This document shows, one piece after another, positions 43,735 to 55,600 of a stretch of 64,000 nucleotides of DNA. The position numbers were made by a program, and so were the translations under genes. This DNA is from Stemphylium vesicarium (Eukaryota > Ascomycota > Dothideomycetes > Pleosporales > Pleosporaceae). The stretch is from positions 1 to 64,000 of the forward strand of contig QXCR01000074.1 of the NCBI GenBank assembly GCA_004380135.1, written 5' to 3'. The notes under the pieces were generated by a model. The model made no database searches. It saw nothing but the letters and a program-made list of their open reading frames with translations, and was not told where the DNA came from. The first letter of the stretch is position 1. Each line of letters begins with the position of its first letter.

Positions 43735-43878
43735 TTAACACTCGCGGTAAGGTTTGTTTGGGTCGCGGCACTCGTTGCATCTGTAATGCTCACAGATGGA
43801 ACACCTGTTTGGGGCGAGTTTAAGGTTGTTGAGTTGACCGCAACAACACTGCCACATGTGTTCCGGTACTTTGAGCAT
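43735..43878 (-). CDS. 47-residue Cys-rich zinc-finger-like protein
   Basis: A small minus-strand frame, ATG at 43878 and TAA at 43737-43735. No ATG lies upstream in frame before a stop. The peptide begins MLKVPEHMWQCCCGQ and continues through PNRCSICEHYRCNEC to a terminal Cys. It has eight cysteines: 11, 12, 13, 26, 29, 34, 37 and 47. Trp9 just before the first Cys group, Asn17/18, and the CxxC pairs at 26-29 and 34-37 match the W-x-C...N...CxxC layout of RanBP2-like zinc ribbons. These are common in short dothideomycete proteins. A role is unknown. Its long leader and 3' flank contain only other-frame readings. Small size limits certainty, but the pattern is too ordered to be likely chance. 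Confidence 0.65.
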   Translation of the reverse strand: MLKVPEHMWQCCCGQLNNLKLAPNRCSICEHYRCNECRDPNKPYREC

Positions 43879-46155
43879 CTTCGTCTTGGGTTTAGAATTT
43901 GACTTGGTGCACGTTGAAGCGAGGAGCGGTGTGGGTGTAATTGAGTAGCTTTGTTGTTATTGTGTCGGTACGTTGACTGCAGATGAACAATGTATGGTGG
44001 AATTCTGAATGAATTTATAGTGGCTTGTGACTGTTGTTTGATGGAGATGACTTGTAAGACCCGGACTTGCTCTTCTTTCTTGACTGGAGGGTGACTATTG
44101 CTGAAAGATGAGTGTAAATGTGGTGATCGATGGAGCGCCTGGAGAACCCGACGCGATGACCAAGTTATATGACTGCTTCCATCAAAACGTGAAGCAAAAT
44201 TGACTCGACAAGACTCAATCGCCTTGATCCTCACCTATGATGAGGTCCTCGACTTACATTAACGAAGGGCGCGGACTAGAATGTGCCCTTTCCCCACCAG
44301 AGTCCCTTTGAACTACTGTACTAGGAAACATGACCCAGTCTGATGCTGAGGGAAAACAACCGCTTCATTGCAAAGGTCGCGGTGACGCGGTCTGAGCCCC
44401 ACGAGAGGACGTTTGACACGACAGTGCGTCGGTAGTCGCTCGAGCGCAGCGAAAGTCGTGAAGCGACATGAAGATACTGGGTCAGGCAAACGCGAAGACA
44501 CGCGAGTCCATCCGTTCCTACCGAAAGAATAGCGTAGTATGATGATGTCGACAGAGGTGGGCTCTGGCTTCACGAATCCTTCTCGCAGCGACCCTGCAAG
44601 GAGACCATGTTGAATGCGCCGCGGACATGCGAGGCGGTCTTTGAAGCAGTCGCATGATTGTCGATACGCGAGCCCTGGTACTTGGAAACGGGGTGACAGT
44701 CATTCTCACGGCAAGGTGTGTTGGAAAGTCCTGATCGGTGTGCGAGATTGACGTTTGCGGACCGAAGAAGCGTGCCGTTTCTCTCTACACTTGGAATCAG
44801 TAGTACTATAGTAGCCTACCTTCAATCATAATGGCATTATCAGCCAATCTTCGCGCGCCTAGTCTGGTAGTGCGAACGCATACATAGCCACCGCCCTCTC
44901 TCCCGTTCCCAGCAAGAGCGGGTAGAAGGCGGTAGTTGTAGTGCACGCGACCGTCAGAGAGCGGAAACGCCTGGCAAGCAACCTTGGAAGGCTACTACAC
45001 CGAGTCCGCTCCAATAGCAAGCTGAAATTGCAGTGCGTGCAGCGGCGGGGAAGGTTGCCTTCAGAAACAACGTGGAAGGGCATGCTTTTGTAATACAAGG
45101 CGGTAGGCGAACCGACCCGTTTGCCTTGCTGAGGTGCTTTTGCACAATGCGATTCTGGTACATTGCCTACCGGAGACGCCGAAGTGTAAATGTCGCGATA
45201 GTGTTAGATAGTGTCCCGGTGACTTTAGAAGGACGTCGTAAAGCCATGTTGGTCCCGTAACATGTATGTTGCGAAGTCGTTCAGCGACACGCATATGGCA
45301 TGGCAGGGCGCCAGCGGAAAACAACAACGGCAACGACGTCAGCGAAACTCATAAGCCCTGCTCATCAAATCAGCAGGACCTTTAGCAAGTACGGTCAGGC
45401 AGGAGGGCTGTGGCTTGCGACTCTGACTTTGCAATGGCGATACAGCAACATTGTCGTTCGCTGTTGTTCGTGTTCCCACCCCAAACCCAGCCCGCCAACC
45501 CCCCCAAGCCCTCCCCAGTGCCGCATACCCGACCGACCCACCACTCAACCCCATCCAGTCCATCCTTCCCATCTCCCCAGCCGGCAAACACGGCATTTTG
45601 CCCAAGCAACAAAAGGCGGCAGCCAGTTCTTGGAGCGGTAAATTGTCGAAGAGATAAGAGAATACGATCTGCGCCGGGGCATAAGCTTAATTGTGAGCTT
45701 AATGAGACTGTAGCTGTGCGAGGGCGGGAGTCTGGGGTCGATGGTCGGAGGTGCTGGCTGGGGTAGGTGGAGCGGTGGGTAGGGAGTAGCAGTGGAGCGC
45801 ACGAGGTGACAGAGTCTTGGCGTTTGGTAATTCTTTGTTGTAACATGTTCGCAATTTCTATGGGGCTTTTATTTATTTGGTGAGTTCATGATGATGGTAG
45901 TGTTCAAAGGGGTGATGTGGGGTGGTGATCACGATGCAGAACGGGGGTTTTCAACAAAATCACGTCAAACATACTGCAAGCGTAGATTCATGACGAGGAG
46001 AAATTTTGGTAACCAAAATTTTGTTTGCCCAAATAAATTGTATTCTTTCTTTCCGTGGCGCTGGGTGGGGTCACCGCAAAGCGTCGAGATAACTCAAACA
46101 TGGCACTGGCAAGTCGCTAAAACGAATGAAGGCATGAACATTGGCTCCAACGCGT
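43879..46155. other. 2.3-kb spacer
   Basis: No supportable gene. The first few hundred nt are the upstream region of the 47-residue gene. A C/P-rich segment near 45.48-45.60 kb produces long but featureless frames on both strands. The right end is the 3' flank of the permease gene. Confidence 0.45.
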
Positions 46156-48099
46156 TTAAATCAACCATGCGACAAAGGTGCGGTAGAACCAACCGCCGTT
46201 CTTGCCACCAGCTGCTTGCTTCTCGGCCGCATGAGCGAGGAAAGCCTCTTCCTCGCGGTCGATCTCCGCTTTTCCAGTGTAAAAGTCGGCTAGGTGAGGT
46301 TGGACCATCTTCGACTTTTTGATGACTTTGTAACCAAAGATGCATATCAAGTAAATTGGGATGCCCTGTTTTTATCGCGTTAGTAGTGAATCAACAAGTG
46401 GAGTAAGAGCGTGGGCAACTTACGAGATATCCAGTGACGAAGTTCTTGTAATCGAAACTTCCGTAGTCGCCCTTGGTAAAAACGGAAAAGTTCTTTGTCA
46501 AAGCAATCAGGATGCAGAAGAAAAGGGCGATGTAGGAGCCCATCAATCCAAACGGCGCCGTGTAAGCCATTTGGTCCTTGGTAATGCCTTGCGCCCTACG
46601 TGCGCGAACGAACCAAATGTGGGAGACCAAAAGCGAGATCCAGGACAACAGACCAAAGATGGTAGTCAGGTTTACGAAGTAACCGAAAACAGTCTTGGAG
46701 TCGTCTGCTACGTTCATGAAGGCAGTGCAGCAGAGGAGCGCAGAGATAGCCAGGGCAGGAACGGGTACACCGCGCTTGTCGGTCCAAAGGAAGATCTTGG
46801 GAGCATGGCCTTCGCAGGCAAGACCGTAGATTGTACGGGAAGCGATGTAGAGATCGGAGTTGGATGCGCTGAAGGTAAACAACAGGATGCAAGCGTTGAC
46901 GATCGTGGGTAGGTGGGGGATCTTGGCAAGCTTGATGGCGACGACGAATGGCGAGGCGGAAGCACCGGTTGTGGCCTTGTTGGCAAAGGACAGCTCTTCG
47001 GAGTTGTACGGTACGATCATCCCCAGGAAGAAAACGGACAGGCAGTAGAAGAAGAGAATTCGGTAGAAGGTGAGCTTGATGGCGCGCGGGATGGTCTTGC
47101 GAGGGTTTTGGGCCTCTCCGACGGTGACACCGATGAGCTCAGTACCCAGATAGGCAAAAACCGCGTTGACCAAAGAGCTCCAGAATCCGTAGAATTTGCC
47201 TGCATCGCCCGTGGTTATATACGGCTTGAAAGCACCGGGATCGTTGTAGTACTTGAAGCCAGTCGCTGGGCCAGGTCCGGCTCCAACGGCCAACAAGAAT
47301 GAGAGAAGGATGACGCCGACCTGCTTGTGATCAGTAACAAATTTGAAAATCTCAGAGATGGTATACTTACAATGGTGATGACCTTGAAGGATGACAACCA
47401 GAACTCAAATTCACCAAAGAACTTGATACCGAAGTAATTAATCGAGCAGATGGCGACCAAGAAAATTGCAATCCAGACACCCGGATTGACTTCGTCTCTT
47501 GATTTCCATTCTTGCAGAATTAGGGCAGAAGCAGTCAACTGGTTCGGCGTTGTGATAACGTATTTCGCGAAATAGCACCAACTGAGCGTTGTTAGTGGTA
47601 CCTAGGGGTAGAAGACTTGGGGTATCTCTTACCCGAGAGCAAAACCGAGAGCAGGGTCGCAGAAGCGCGTGGCATAACCAGCAAAACCTGAAGCGTGAGG
47701 AATCCAAGCTGCCATCTCACCGAGAGCAGTCATGACGACGTAGACGATGAGACCGACCGAAGTGTAAGCGATGAGGATTGAAGCAGGACTGTACTTTGTT
47801 AGCTCTAATGTAAAGATTCCAATATGCGCAACATACCCAGATTGAGCCAAAGCCTTGCCAGTACCGATAATAAGACCAGTTCCGATGGCGCCGCCAATAG
47901 CAATCATAGTGATGTGGCGCGACTTGAGACCACGGTGCAGATGGGTGTGGTCCTCATGGACGGCAACACCATCACCGTCAACGGCGGGAACTTCGCCAGT
48001 CGCTTGCTGATACTCAGTCTTGCCGCCATATTCCGGGTCCGAGGATTCGTGAGGGCTTGCGCCGTCCGAAGAACCGGACTTCCTGTTCCAGATGGCCAT
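46156..48099 (-). CDS. Amino-acid permease (APC superfamily, YAT type), 578 aa
   Basis: Five exons: 48099-47837, 47788-47633, 47581-47371, 47320-46424 and 46365-46156. Introns are 48-58 nt and the frame closes exactly. The hydrophilic N-terminus of about 60 residues is followed by the family opening LKSRHITMIAIGGAIGTGLIIGTG and then AQSGPASILIAY across intron 1. Later motifs include FCDPALGFALGWCYFAKY, FGEFEFWLSSFKVITI, and VNAVFAYLGTELIGVTVGEAQNPRKTIPRAIK. FTFSASNSDLYIASRTIYGLA and the C-terminal WFYRTFVAWLI are also present. About twelve membrane helices are expected, with proton-coupled amino-acid uptake at the plasma membrane. Substrate range cannot be read from the sequence. Length is usual for the family. 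Confidence 0.93.
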
Positions 48100-49712
48100 C
48101 TTAAAAGAGAGAAGCCAATCTGAACAGGTTGGTTGATCTTGTCTTTATCGCGCGATGGGTGGTGGAGAGCCGCACCGGTGCTGACAATGCGCGAACACGA
48201 AAAAGAGTGAAGCAACAAAGATTCCAGTAACCGCTCAAATGCGAGGACTAAATGGAGGACTGGTGCCTTCAAGTACACAGGGGAATGAAGCAGCTTGAAC
48301 GCCTTGGGCAGCCGATGCGATAACACTGACCGGTTGTTATAAGACCGAGGCGGCGGGGGAGGCAAGATAATCGACCCACGGGACACCTGATAGCCAGCTG
48401 CTATCAGCAAGGCTCCTCACGGCAGACGAAGGTAACCCAAGGCGGCCAAGCAAAGCCTTTGCAAGTGAAAGAAGGGTGTGGAGTGCGCCGTCCGATACGG
48501 CACCGTATATTGGACAGAACAACATTCTAGAGCTCTTGTCCGCAGCGCCCACGACCGGGTCGAGCGAACTATGCAGCACAAGAGGGCCTCTCCGCGCATG
48601 TCTCCTTCTTGATACAGCTGGACTGGTGGAACGGACCCTGTCCTGCCGCTTGGCGAGGTCTCGGCGCTGCGAGCCAAGTTTCTTGCCTATCCTTAATTCG
48701 CCCGTAGGCTGATAACGAGATATTTGGCCCTTGTGGACCCGACAAGAAGCGAAGAATCATCGCCAGCTCCGTAGAGCGCGCATGTTGGGGCGAAGTGTAC
48801 TCGCCCTGCTCTAGAAATGAAGAGAGATTATTAGCAGTGGGTCGCAACACGCGAGGTGGGGCGGTGTTTGGGGCTGCGAGGCCATGTACGACAGGCTGTA
48901 AATCTGTGTGTTCTTCGTACCGGAGGGGGGGTCAGCCGCGGCGGTTTTGCCCCGCGTTCACTAAAAGAAAAAGGCTCGTGCGCGAACGGGAAACTTCTCT
49001 GGGTTGGCAGGAAAGCTGACGCTTGACACGCCAGTCTTTCCTCGACGCAGTTAGAGTCTGATAGCACCACTGCGCAAAAGCCGTTAGTTGATCACCGCAC
49101 TTACGCCAGCATCGTGAAAATTGGACTCGCAATCGCGTGCTTCTCCACACGGACGCAGAAACACTCTTCCGATATCAGTCGTAACGGCTCGGACCGATCA
49201 TTGGTCGTCGTGAGCATGCTTTAGAAATGGTTATTATGAGCGTAAATTCCTTCCTGCGCGAGACCAGTGACGAAATTGAGAGGGCCCTTTGAGGCATTAT
49301 TGACAGCCCTGGACTACCAATGCAGCCATCAGCCGTGGGCGCCAAGTACCACACCTCTGGCACTCCGTCAACTTCGGCCTTGCACATGCATTGGCGATCT
49401 GGAGAGTTATACGAGTTCTGTTATCGGCTTGGCCAACAGTGATGGATGCATTGGAATGTTCTGGATCGACGACTGCGCCGCTGAAAAGATTTTGGGAAGA
49501 CTGCATCGGAAGAACAAGGAAGGAAAGAGCAACCAACCGTCGAGAAACCCTGCCAGATGTAGCGCGCAGGTAGAAAGATGGAGGAAGTAAGCCCGTATTC
49601 ATCGAGCGTCCAGTTGTTATTCTGTTTGGAATTGCAGTAACAGAACACTGACTCGGCCACAGTGGTACAGCAACACAGCATACATTCTCCTCGCATCCGT
49701 TCACTGGCTGCC
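48100..49712. other. 1.6-kb spacer upstream of the permease
   Basis: Contains the permease promoter (first several hundred nt) and the 3' flank of the monooxygenase gene. Nothing else is supported. A tRNA-Tyr-like anticodon hairpin at 48891-48907 lacks the other tRNA arms. Confidence 0.5.
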
Positions 49713-51605
49713 TTACTCACCACCCCTAACAATGTAGTCGTCACTGAGCGTAAATCCACCAAGCACGTCTTTCAACCCTTCATCATACTCTGGCTGCACG
49801 TCTCGACCCTCCCCGTCCAGACAGCCCAGATAATTCGTAATGTCTCTTCCGTCGAACTCGCGCATTTCGAATCCATTGCCCAAGAACTCAAACATATTCT
49901 CGCCCCGATACTCGATCTCGTAGTCTTCGTACCGTGGACTTTCCATGATTTTCAAGAAATGGAGCCTGGAGCCTGGCCAAATAGCTGCTTGGCCATCTAC
50001 TTTGCCGCCTTTGAACCACGATCTACATGGGGACCGCCATGCTGTACGTTGCAAGAACAAGTCCGCGTGTTGCCGAAACTGTTTCGCGGGCTTGAGCTTC
50101 GGCGTAAGGGATTTGATGTTTTCGACTTGGCATTTGGTAATGGCTTGGAAGATGTACCGCGTCCATTGCTCAATTAGCGGCATAAACGAGCCATGGCCTA
50201 AAGGCCCGTATGGGCCACAAAAAGAGAAGGTGTTCGGAAAATTGGGTATTCCTACGCTGAGGTAGGACGTTACCCCGTTCTCCGGACCCCAGAAATTTCT
50301 CAAGTCGACGCCCCGTGCGATGAAGGGGAAGCGGGGCAGCCATGAGGTATCGAAACCTGTTGCGCAGATAATTACATCGACATCATGCGACTTCCCTTTG
50401 TGGTCGATGAAGCCAGTCGGTGTTATAGAGCCGATGGAGTCAGTGAAGATGGTTGCGTTTTCGGCCACAAGAGCCTCAAGATACCCCGGTGCTGGTGTGG
50501 GGCGACGACATCCTGGATTGAAGTTCTTCGGAATCATCTTCTCCATCAAGCGTGGGTTATACATGAGCTTTTTGCGCATCTCAGCATCGGCGTATTCTCG
50601 TGCAAGACGAGCCTCCTCACTGCCCTTGATGATGAACTTGAAGCGTTGGTTGAGCTCATTCTCAATCTGTTTGCGGTATTCGAGATACTTGTCTGGATGT
50701 TCATCCAGATATTTGAGCTGCTCTTCGCTGTCTAAGAAGTGTCAGTGATTGTGAGGACGATTTGGAGCGTGGCAAATACATCGAAAGTTTGCACCGTTTT
50801 TCCCTGCCCACGTTTGTGCGAAGCCCGCGGTGATCCAGATTGGTGAGCGAACCCAGTGGTACAGATGTTTGACCTTTTGCTGTATCGACGCCACAATTTG
50901 CACTCCAGAACTTCCTGCACCAATGACTGCTACGCGCTTATTGGAGAGGTCGTATCCTTCTTCGTAGTTGGCGGAGTGCATGAGCTTTCCTCCAAAGTCC
51001 ATCAAGCCTGGAATATCCGGCCACTTCCAGTTGTTCAAGACGCCCCCAGCGTTGACGAAGAAGTTGGCGCTGTCCTCGAAAACGGTGTTCTTCTCCAGAT
51101 CGCGAACTTGACAACGCCAGAGCCCTTCAGTCTCATCCCACTCGACATGCTCCAGGCGATGCCGCAATTTGACATACTTGGTGATGAAGTCGTTTTCACC
51201 TTCGATGGACTTCAGGTACTCCCATATTTCAGGCGAGTACGAGTAATAGTGCGACCAGAGTTTGATCTTCCACGAGAACTGATAGTTGACAGAGGGAATG
51301 TCGCATGCACAACCTGGGTATCGGTTCTCCAGCCAGGTTCCTCCAACGTCGTGGTTCTTCTCGTAGCAGACAATTTCAACATTTTCCAGTTCTTCCTCGG
51401 CCTTTTTGAAAAAGTTCAGAGACGATGCTCCTGCGCCCATGAGGATGACCTTGACTTTCGTCTTTGTTCCCATTGGTTGCTCCTTGATCCGATATCCATA
51501 TTGATCTGCCTCTGGCGGGGGCTGATCCCGAACGTTGGTGTTCTCGTCGGCGGCATTTCCAGGGGCTGCATACAGTGACTTGGGTGGGTCTGATTGAATT
51601 GCCAT
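49713..51605 (-). CDS. Class B flavin monooxygenase (Baeyer-Villiger/steroid monooxygenase-like), 614 aa
   Basis: Two exons, 51605-50780 and 50731-49713, joined by a 48-nt intron. The order of motifs is that of the family. The first FAD Rossmann is MGAGASSLNF (about 56-64). GGTWLENRYPGCACDIPS (88-105) follows, then a fingerprint FGGKLMHSANY (204-214), then the NADPH Rossmann VIGAGSSGVQIV (about 227-238), then DVIICATGFDTSW. These enzymes use FAD, NADPH and oxygen to insert oxygen next to a carbonyl or to oxidise heteroatoms. The substrate is unknown. The last fingerprint position is Tyr where most Baeyer-Villiger enzymes have Trp. There is no signal peptide, so the enzyme is probably cytosolic. 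It is transcribed away from the Rho1 GEF gene. Confidence 0.9.
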
Positions 51606-52632
51606 TTTTAGTACTGTGACGACACGAGAAACGTCGGCGAGAAAGAAAGGGGTCCTACATGGAGGGTAGCCAACGATGCCATGTCATATAGGGGCGCTGT
51701 TGCCAGACCTCGGAAATAGCAAAGGTGAGGGCGGAGATGGTGACAGCATAGCGAACATGCGGGGTAAGCTCAAGCTGGGGGAGGCAAGACAAACACATAC
51801 AACACTCCATGTTTAGCAAGCATCACGCTGCGATAAGAACGGGGGCATGTAATGCACAAGGCTCGTGGTCCGAGTTTGTGACGCCTTTCAGCATGGCTTG
51901 AGAATGAGGTTCCAGCACGCGGCAGACAAACTGCGGTCGGGCTCAGGTGAGACGCATCCACGGTGCAGGCCATAAGGCGTGTAGAGGTGAGATGATGGGC
52001 AGCCGGCCAGCCGCACTCGAGGCGTGGGAGCCTAGGGGCGATTGTGGCTGGCGTCATGCGAGAGGCGATGAAGGTCAGTCCGTCAGGCACACTGTAGGGC
52101 TGCGCGCTCCCGGTTATGCATGCGCTTGGCTCCGACTTACTACGACTTTGTACGGCGACAACAGGGCCCGCAAACAAGCCATCGGTTGCCGTCTTCGCAC
52201 CACTGCAAACTCGGCAGACGCATTGCAATTCTAATCCCCATCTCCACGAGGTATTGCAGTCCCACAGCAGCGTCGCCCAGCGGCCCGTCCCCCGCGCTAC
52301 AGCCACGCAAAACACACTTGACGATTCGCTCGACAGCTGCCACGGACGCACAGGGCGACAAGCAGCGCTGCTCGTGTCCCTCATTTTCAGACAGCGCCGA
52401 AGAGATTCCCGATCAGCGCATGCGAGCGCACGGCATCTCCCAGGTCGCAGCAGCTTCTCCTGCTTCTTGGACTCCGGCGCGCCCAAGTTGCTGAACTACA
52501 ACGCTCAGCTCAGCGGCCCCGGTCATGGTGCCCGCGCAACCTCGCCAGGTAGCCTCGTGAATGACGCTTTCCACCGTACCGACCCTCATCGCGCCCTCCT
52601 CCTAGCAGCCTTCGTTGCCCTCCGCTGCCGCC
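51606..52632. promoter_or_regulatory. Divergent promoter of monooxygenase and Rho1 GEF
   Basis: 1.03 kb between two starts facing apart. No supportable gene lies inside. The right part (about 52.1-52.63 kb) is C-rich and is probably the long 5' leader of the GEF gene. Long frames on both strands there are shadows continuing out of the GEF coding region. Confidence 0.5.
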
Positions 52633-55600
52633 ATGCCGTACTACGGGAACGGCCAGAACTACTACAATCCAAACATACCGCACTCGAATCAGTATCACGA
52701 CCCCTACAACCGCTCCACGCCAAGCAACGACCACGGCGATGCCGCAAATGGCGCGCCTACAGACTACGGCTATGCCCAGCCAGAGCGGCGCAACAGCATG
52801 GCCGCGCGCCAGAACGACGAGCTGTTCATGGGCGCCGCCAGCTCCCCGCACACGTCTCAGGGTCCAATGTCCCCGACAGCGGGCAGTTACAGCAGCAGCG
52901 CCGCCGGCTATGGCTACCCACCCCAGCGGCAACAGCTCGAGTACAATCCTCAGAACTACAACACCCAGCCCATTGCCCTGCCCAACCCCCAGCACTACGG
53001 CGGCATAAACAGGTCCTTTGCGCCTCCCGTCTCTACATCGGCCTCACACCAGCCCTACAATCCGGCCGCATACGCCGGCAACAACCTCTCGAGGACCAAT
53101 ACCACCAGCCAATCCTACGGCTTCTCGCCAACCTCACCGACCGTGTCGTATCCCTCGCCTACCTCATACCAGAGTTCTTCGTTTGGCAGAGCGAGCTCTA
53201 TCCAGCGAGGCGCGTCAGCTTACGGGACCACTGCACCGCCGCCACTGCCCGTCCCCCCTGGAAGCACGCAGCTTCCCAGTGACGATTGGGGCAGCCGCCC
53301 AGCTCGTAATGCCTCCAATGCATCCTCGGGATACTACTCGTCAAACGCTTCGCACGCCCCATTGCCCTCTCCGCCGGGCTACGACACTGGCTATGGCTCC
53401 CAGCGCGGCGAGAGATACGGGACTGCTCTTCCCCCTATGCCCGAGGTCCCGCATCATGGCTCACCCCAGCGGTCCGGCACCACTTCCTCGCGACCGCTAC
53501 CTCCACCACCGCCCCACGAGTCCGACAGCGACGAGAACTATGCGTCGCAACCCGGCTACCAGAATGACCTCTTCAATCAGGTCATGGATATGACAGGAGG
53601 TGCCGCTCACGTGCAGCAGCCAAACGGCCAATACCACCACCCAGAACAATACTCATCAGGACGGAATGGCATGAATGGTGGCGGCCGAGCAGGCGCACAT
53701 CCAGGGCAGGATACCTACATCAGCGACGAAAGCGACCCGGAAGCGATTGCTGGTCTGGCTGCACTCCAGATGGCCGAGGAACAAGACAGGGCAGACGAAG
53801 CTCGCAGAGCAAGTGGCAGTGGCCAATGGAACTACAACCCAGTGCATTCACCACATCCGCCCCCGGAGCCTGGAAGCGCCAGCGACAGCGATTATGTGGG
53901 GGGCATGGATGTTGGTACATACGGCGGTGGCTTTGAGCCGACCTTCAACTATGGCGGAGATCCAATTCAACTAGCAGCAGGTGGCCACCCCTCGTCAACC
54001 TCAGGCTCACAGCGGCGCTCGGAGCCCGCCAGCGAAGACTACGATTCGATCCACCCCTTCCCGTCCTTCTCGAGCAATGCGCGCGTTGACACATTCGGTA
54101 CCGGCGGGCTGGAAGAACCTAGCGCACGACGGCGCAGCTACGACGAAGGCGATGAGGTCACTCTTATGGATAGTGCGTCTGCAATGTCCGGCTCCACCCT
54201 CATGGGACCTTCAGCAGTAATGCCAGGCGAACCACCGGATATGTTCTATCACCCAGGCATCTCGAACCGGCCATTGCCGCCTCCTCCCGTCAATACCAAC
54301 AACCGCCGAATAAACCATACAAGCAACAGCTCGACAGGATCTGGATCTTACGAGTATTGGCGCAACGCCCCATCGTCGCATGGCTCGTACCCCGTGGATC
54401 CTACTGCTGTGCACATGGTGTCTCCCACTGGCGCACATGTTCCCCGTTCAACGTCCCTATTGCATCAGCCCAACGCTCGAGATGCCATTCCCCTACCCAG
54501 GTCCAAGACCGATGCCGAACAGGGGCATAGGCCTCGTGGCGCTGGCAATCGCAATACTCTCTACAGCGCCATGGATAGCGACGGCAATACTCTAACCCCC
54601 AGCAGCGCTGACGCCGTAGCAATCGATCTACCCACAATACCGGCTGGCAAGCGCTTCAACCCCGCCAAGCTTTCTAGCATAGACTTTAAGAAGTGCTCTG
54701 AGCCATGGGCGCTCAGCTCAGTTATTACCTGGCTCAAGAACATGACTGAAGGGGAAAATGATCTCAAAGAGGGCCCAATCCAGGAGGGACTCATTGCGCT
54801 CTTCACCCACAAAGTCCCAACCATGAACATCGCCGATGCCGAGACACTAAGTAGTCGCGTGGTTGCGGAAATGTACAAAGCGGGCACACTCGTACACGAA
54901 GAAGAATGGCTCAAGTTTTCGTCGGAGAGCATGACTGGAGTCATATTCCAGTTGACAGGGGCGGGCTGCTATGCGCCAATGTTGCACACCCACGCTAGTC
55001 CTGGTCGTTGTTACTCACACCATTGCCAACGGACACTAAAGAAGATAGATCTCCACGCTCCCTCCGCAGCGCCTCGTTCAGAAGATTGGGCCACATTCTA
55101 CAAGCTGAAAAAGGAGGACATTGAAGGTGCCAACAAGAAAGAAATAGAGCGTCAGAACATTCTACATGAGATTGTACAGGGAGAGGACAGTTACATGAAC
55201 CGACTCGACGTATTACGCCATCTGTACCGTGACCGCTTGCAGGCAGCTCAGCCTCCTGTTATACCCCCTAAGAAGGTCGACCGGTTCATACGCGATGTAT
55301 TCAGCAAGGTGGATGCAGTACGAAAGGCGAACGAGGACCACCTTCTCCCACAGATCAAGTACAGACAACAAGAGCAAGGACCATGGATTGTCGGATTCAG
55401 CGACATTTTCAGGGAATGGATCCGAAAGGCTAAGCAAGCCTACATCGAATACGCAGCAGCCTTTCCTTACGCGTCATTTCTGGTACGACAAGAAGCCGAC
55501 AGGAACATGCTGTTCCGTACCTTTTTGGATGATGCTCAGAAGAACAAATTATCCAACAAGCTTGGTTGGGATACATATCTAAAGGGACCTATCGATAGGC

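Noticed and set aside
43671..44234. 187-codon minus-strand frame
   Set aside because: Uses a non-ATG start and covers the Cys-rich gene in another frame; the short frame has the ordered Cys pattern.
48891..48907. A tRNA-Tyr-like anticodon hairpin (5-bp stem, loop CTGTAAA)
   Set aside because: No T arm (GTTCRA), no D arm and no acceptor stem at the required distances.
51770..52486. 238-codon minus-strand frame in the divergent promoter
   Set aside because: No motif and Arg/Ser/Cys-rich composition typical of C-rich non-coding leader sequence.
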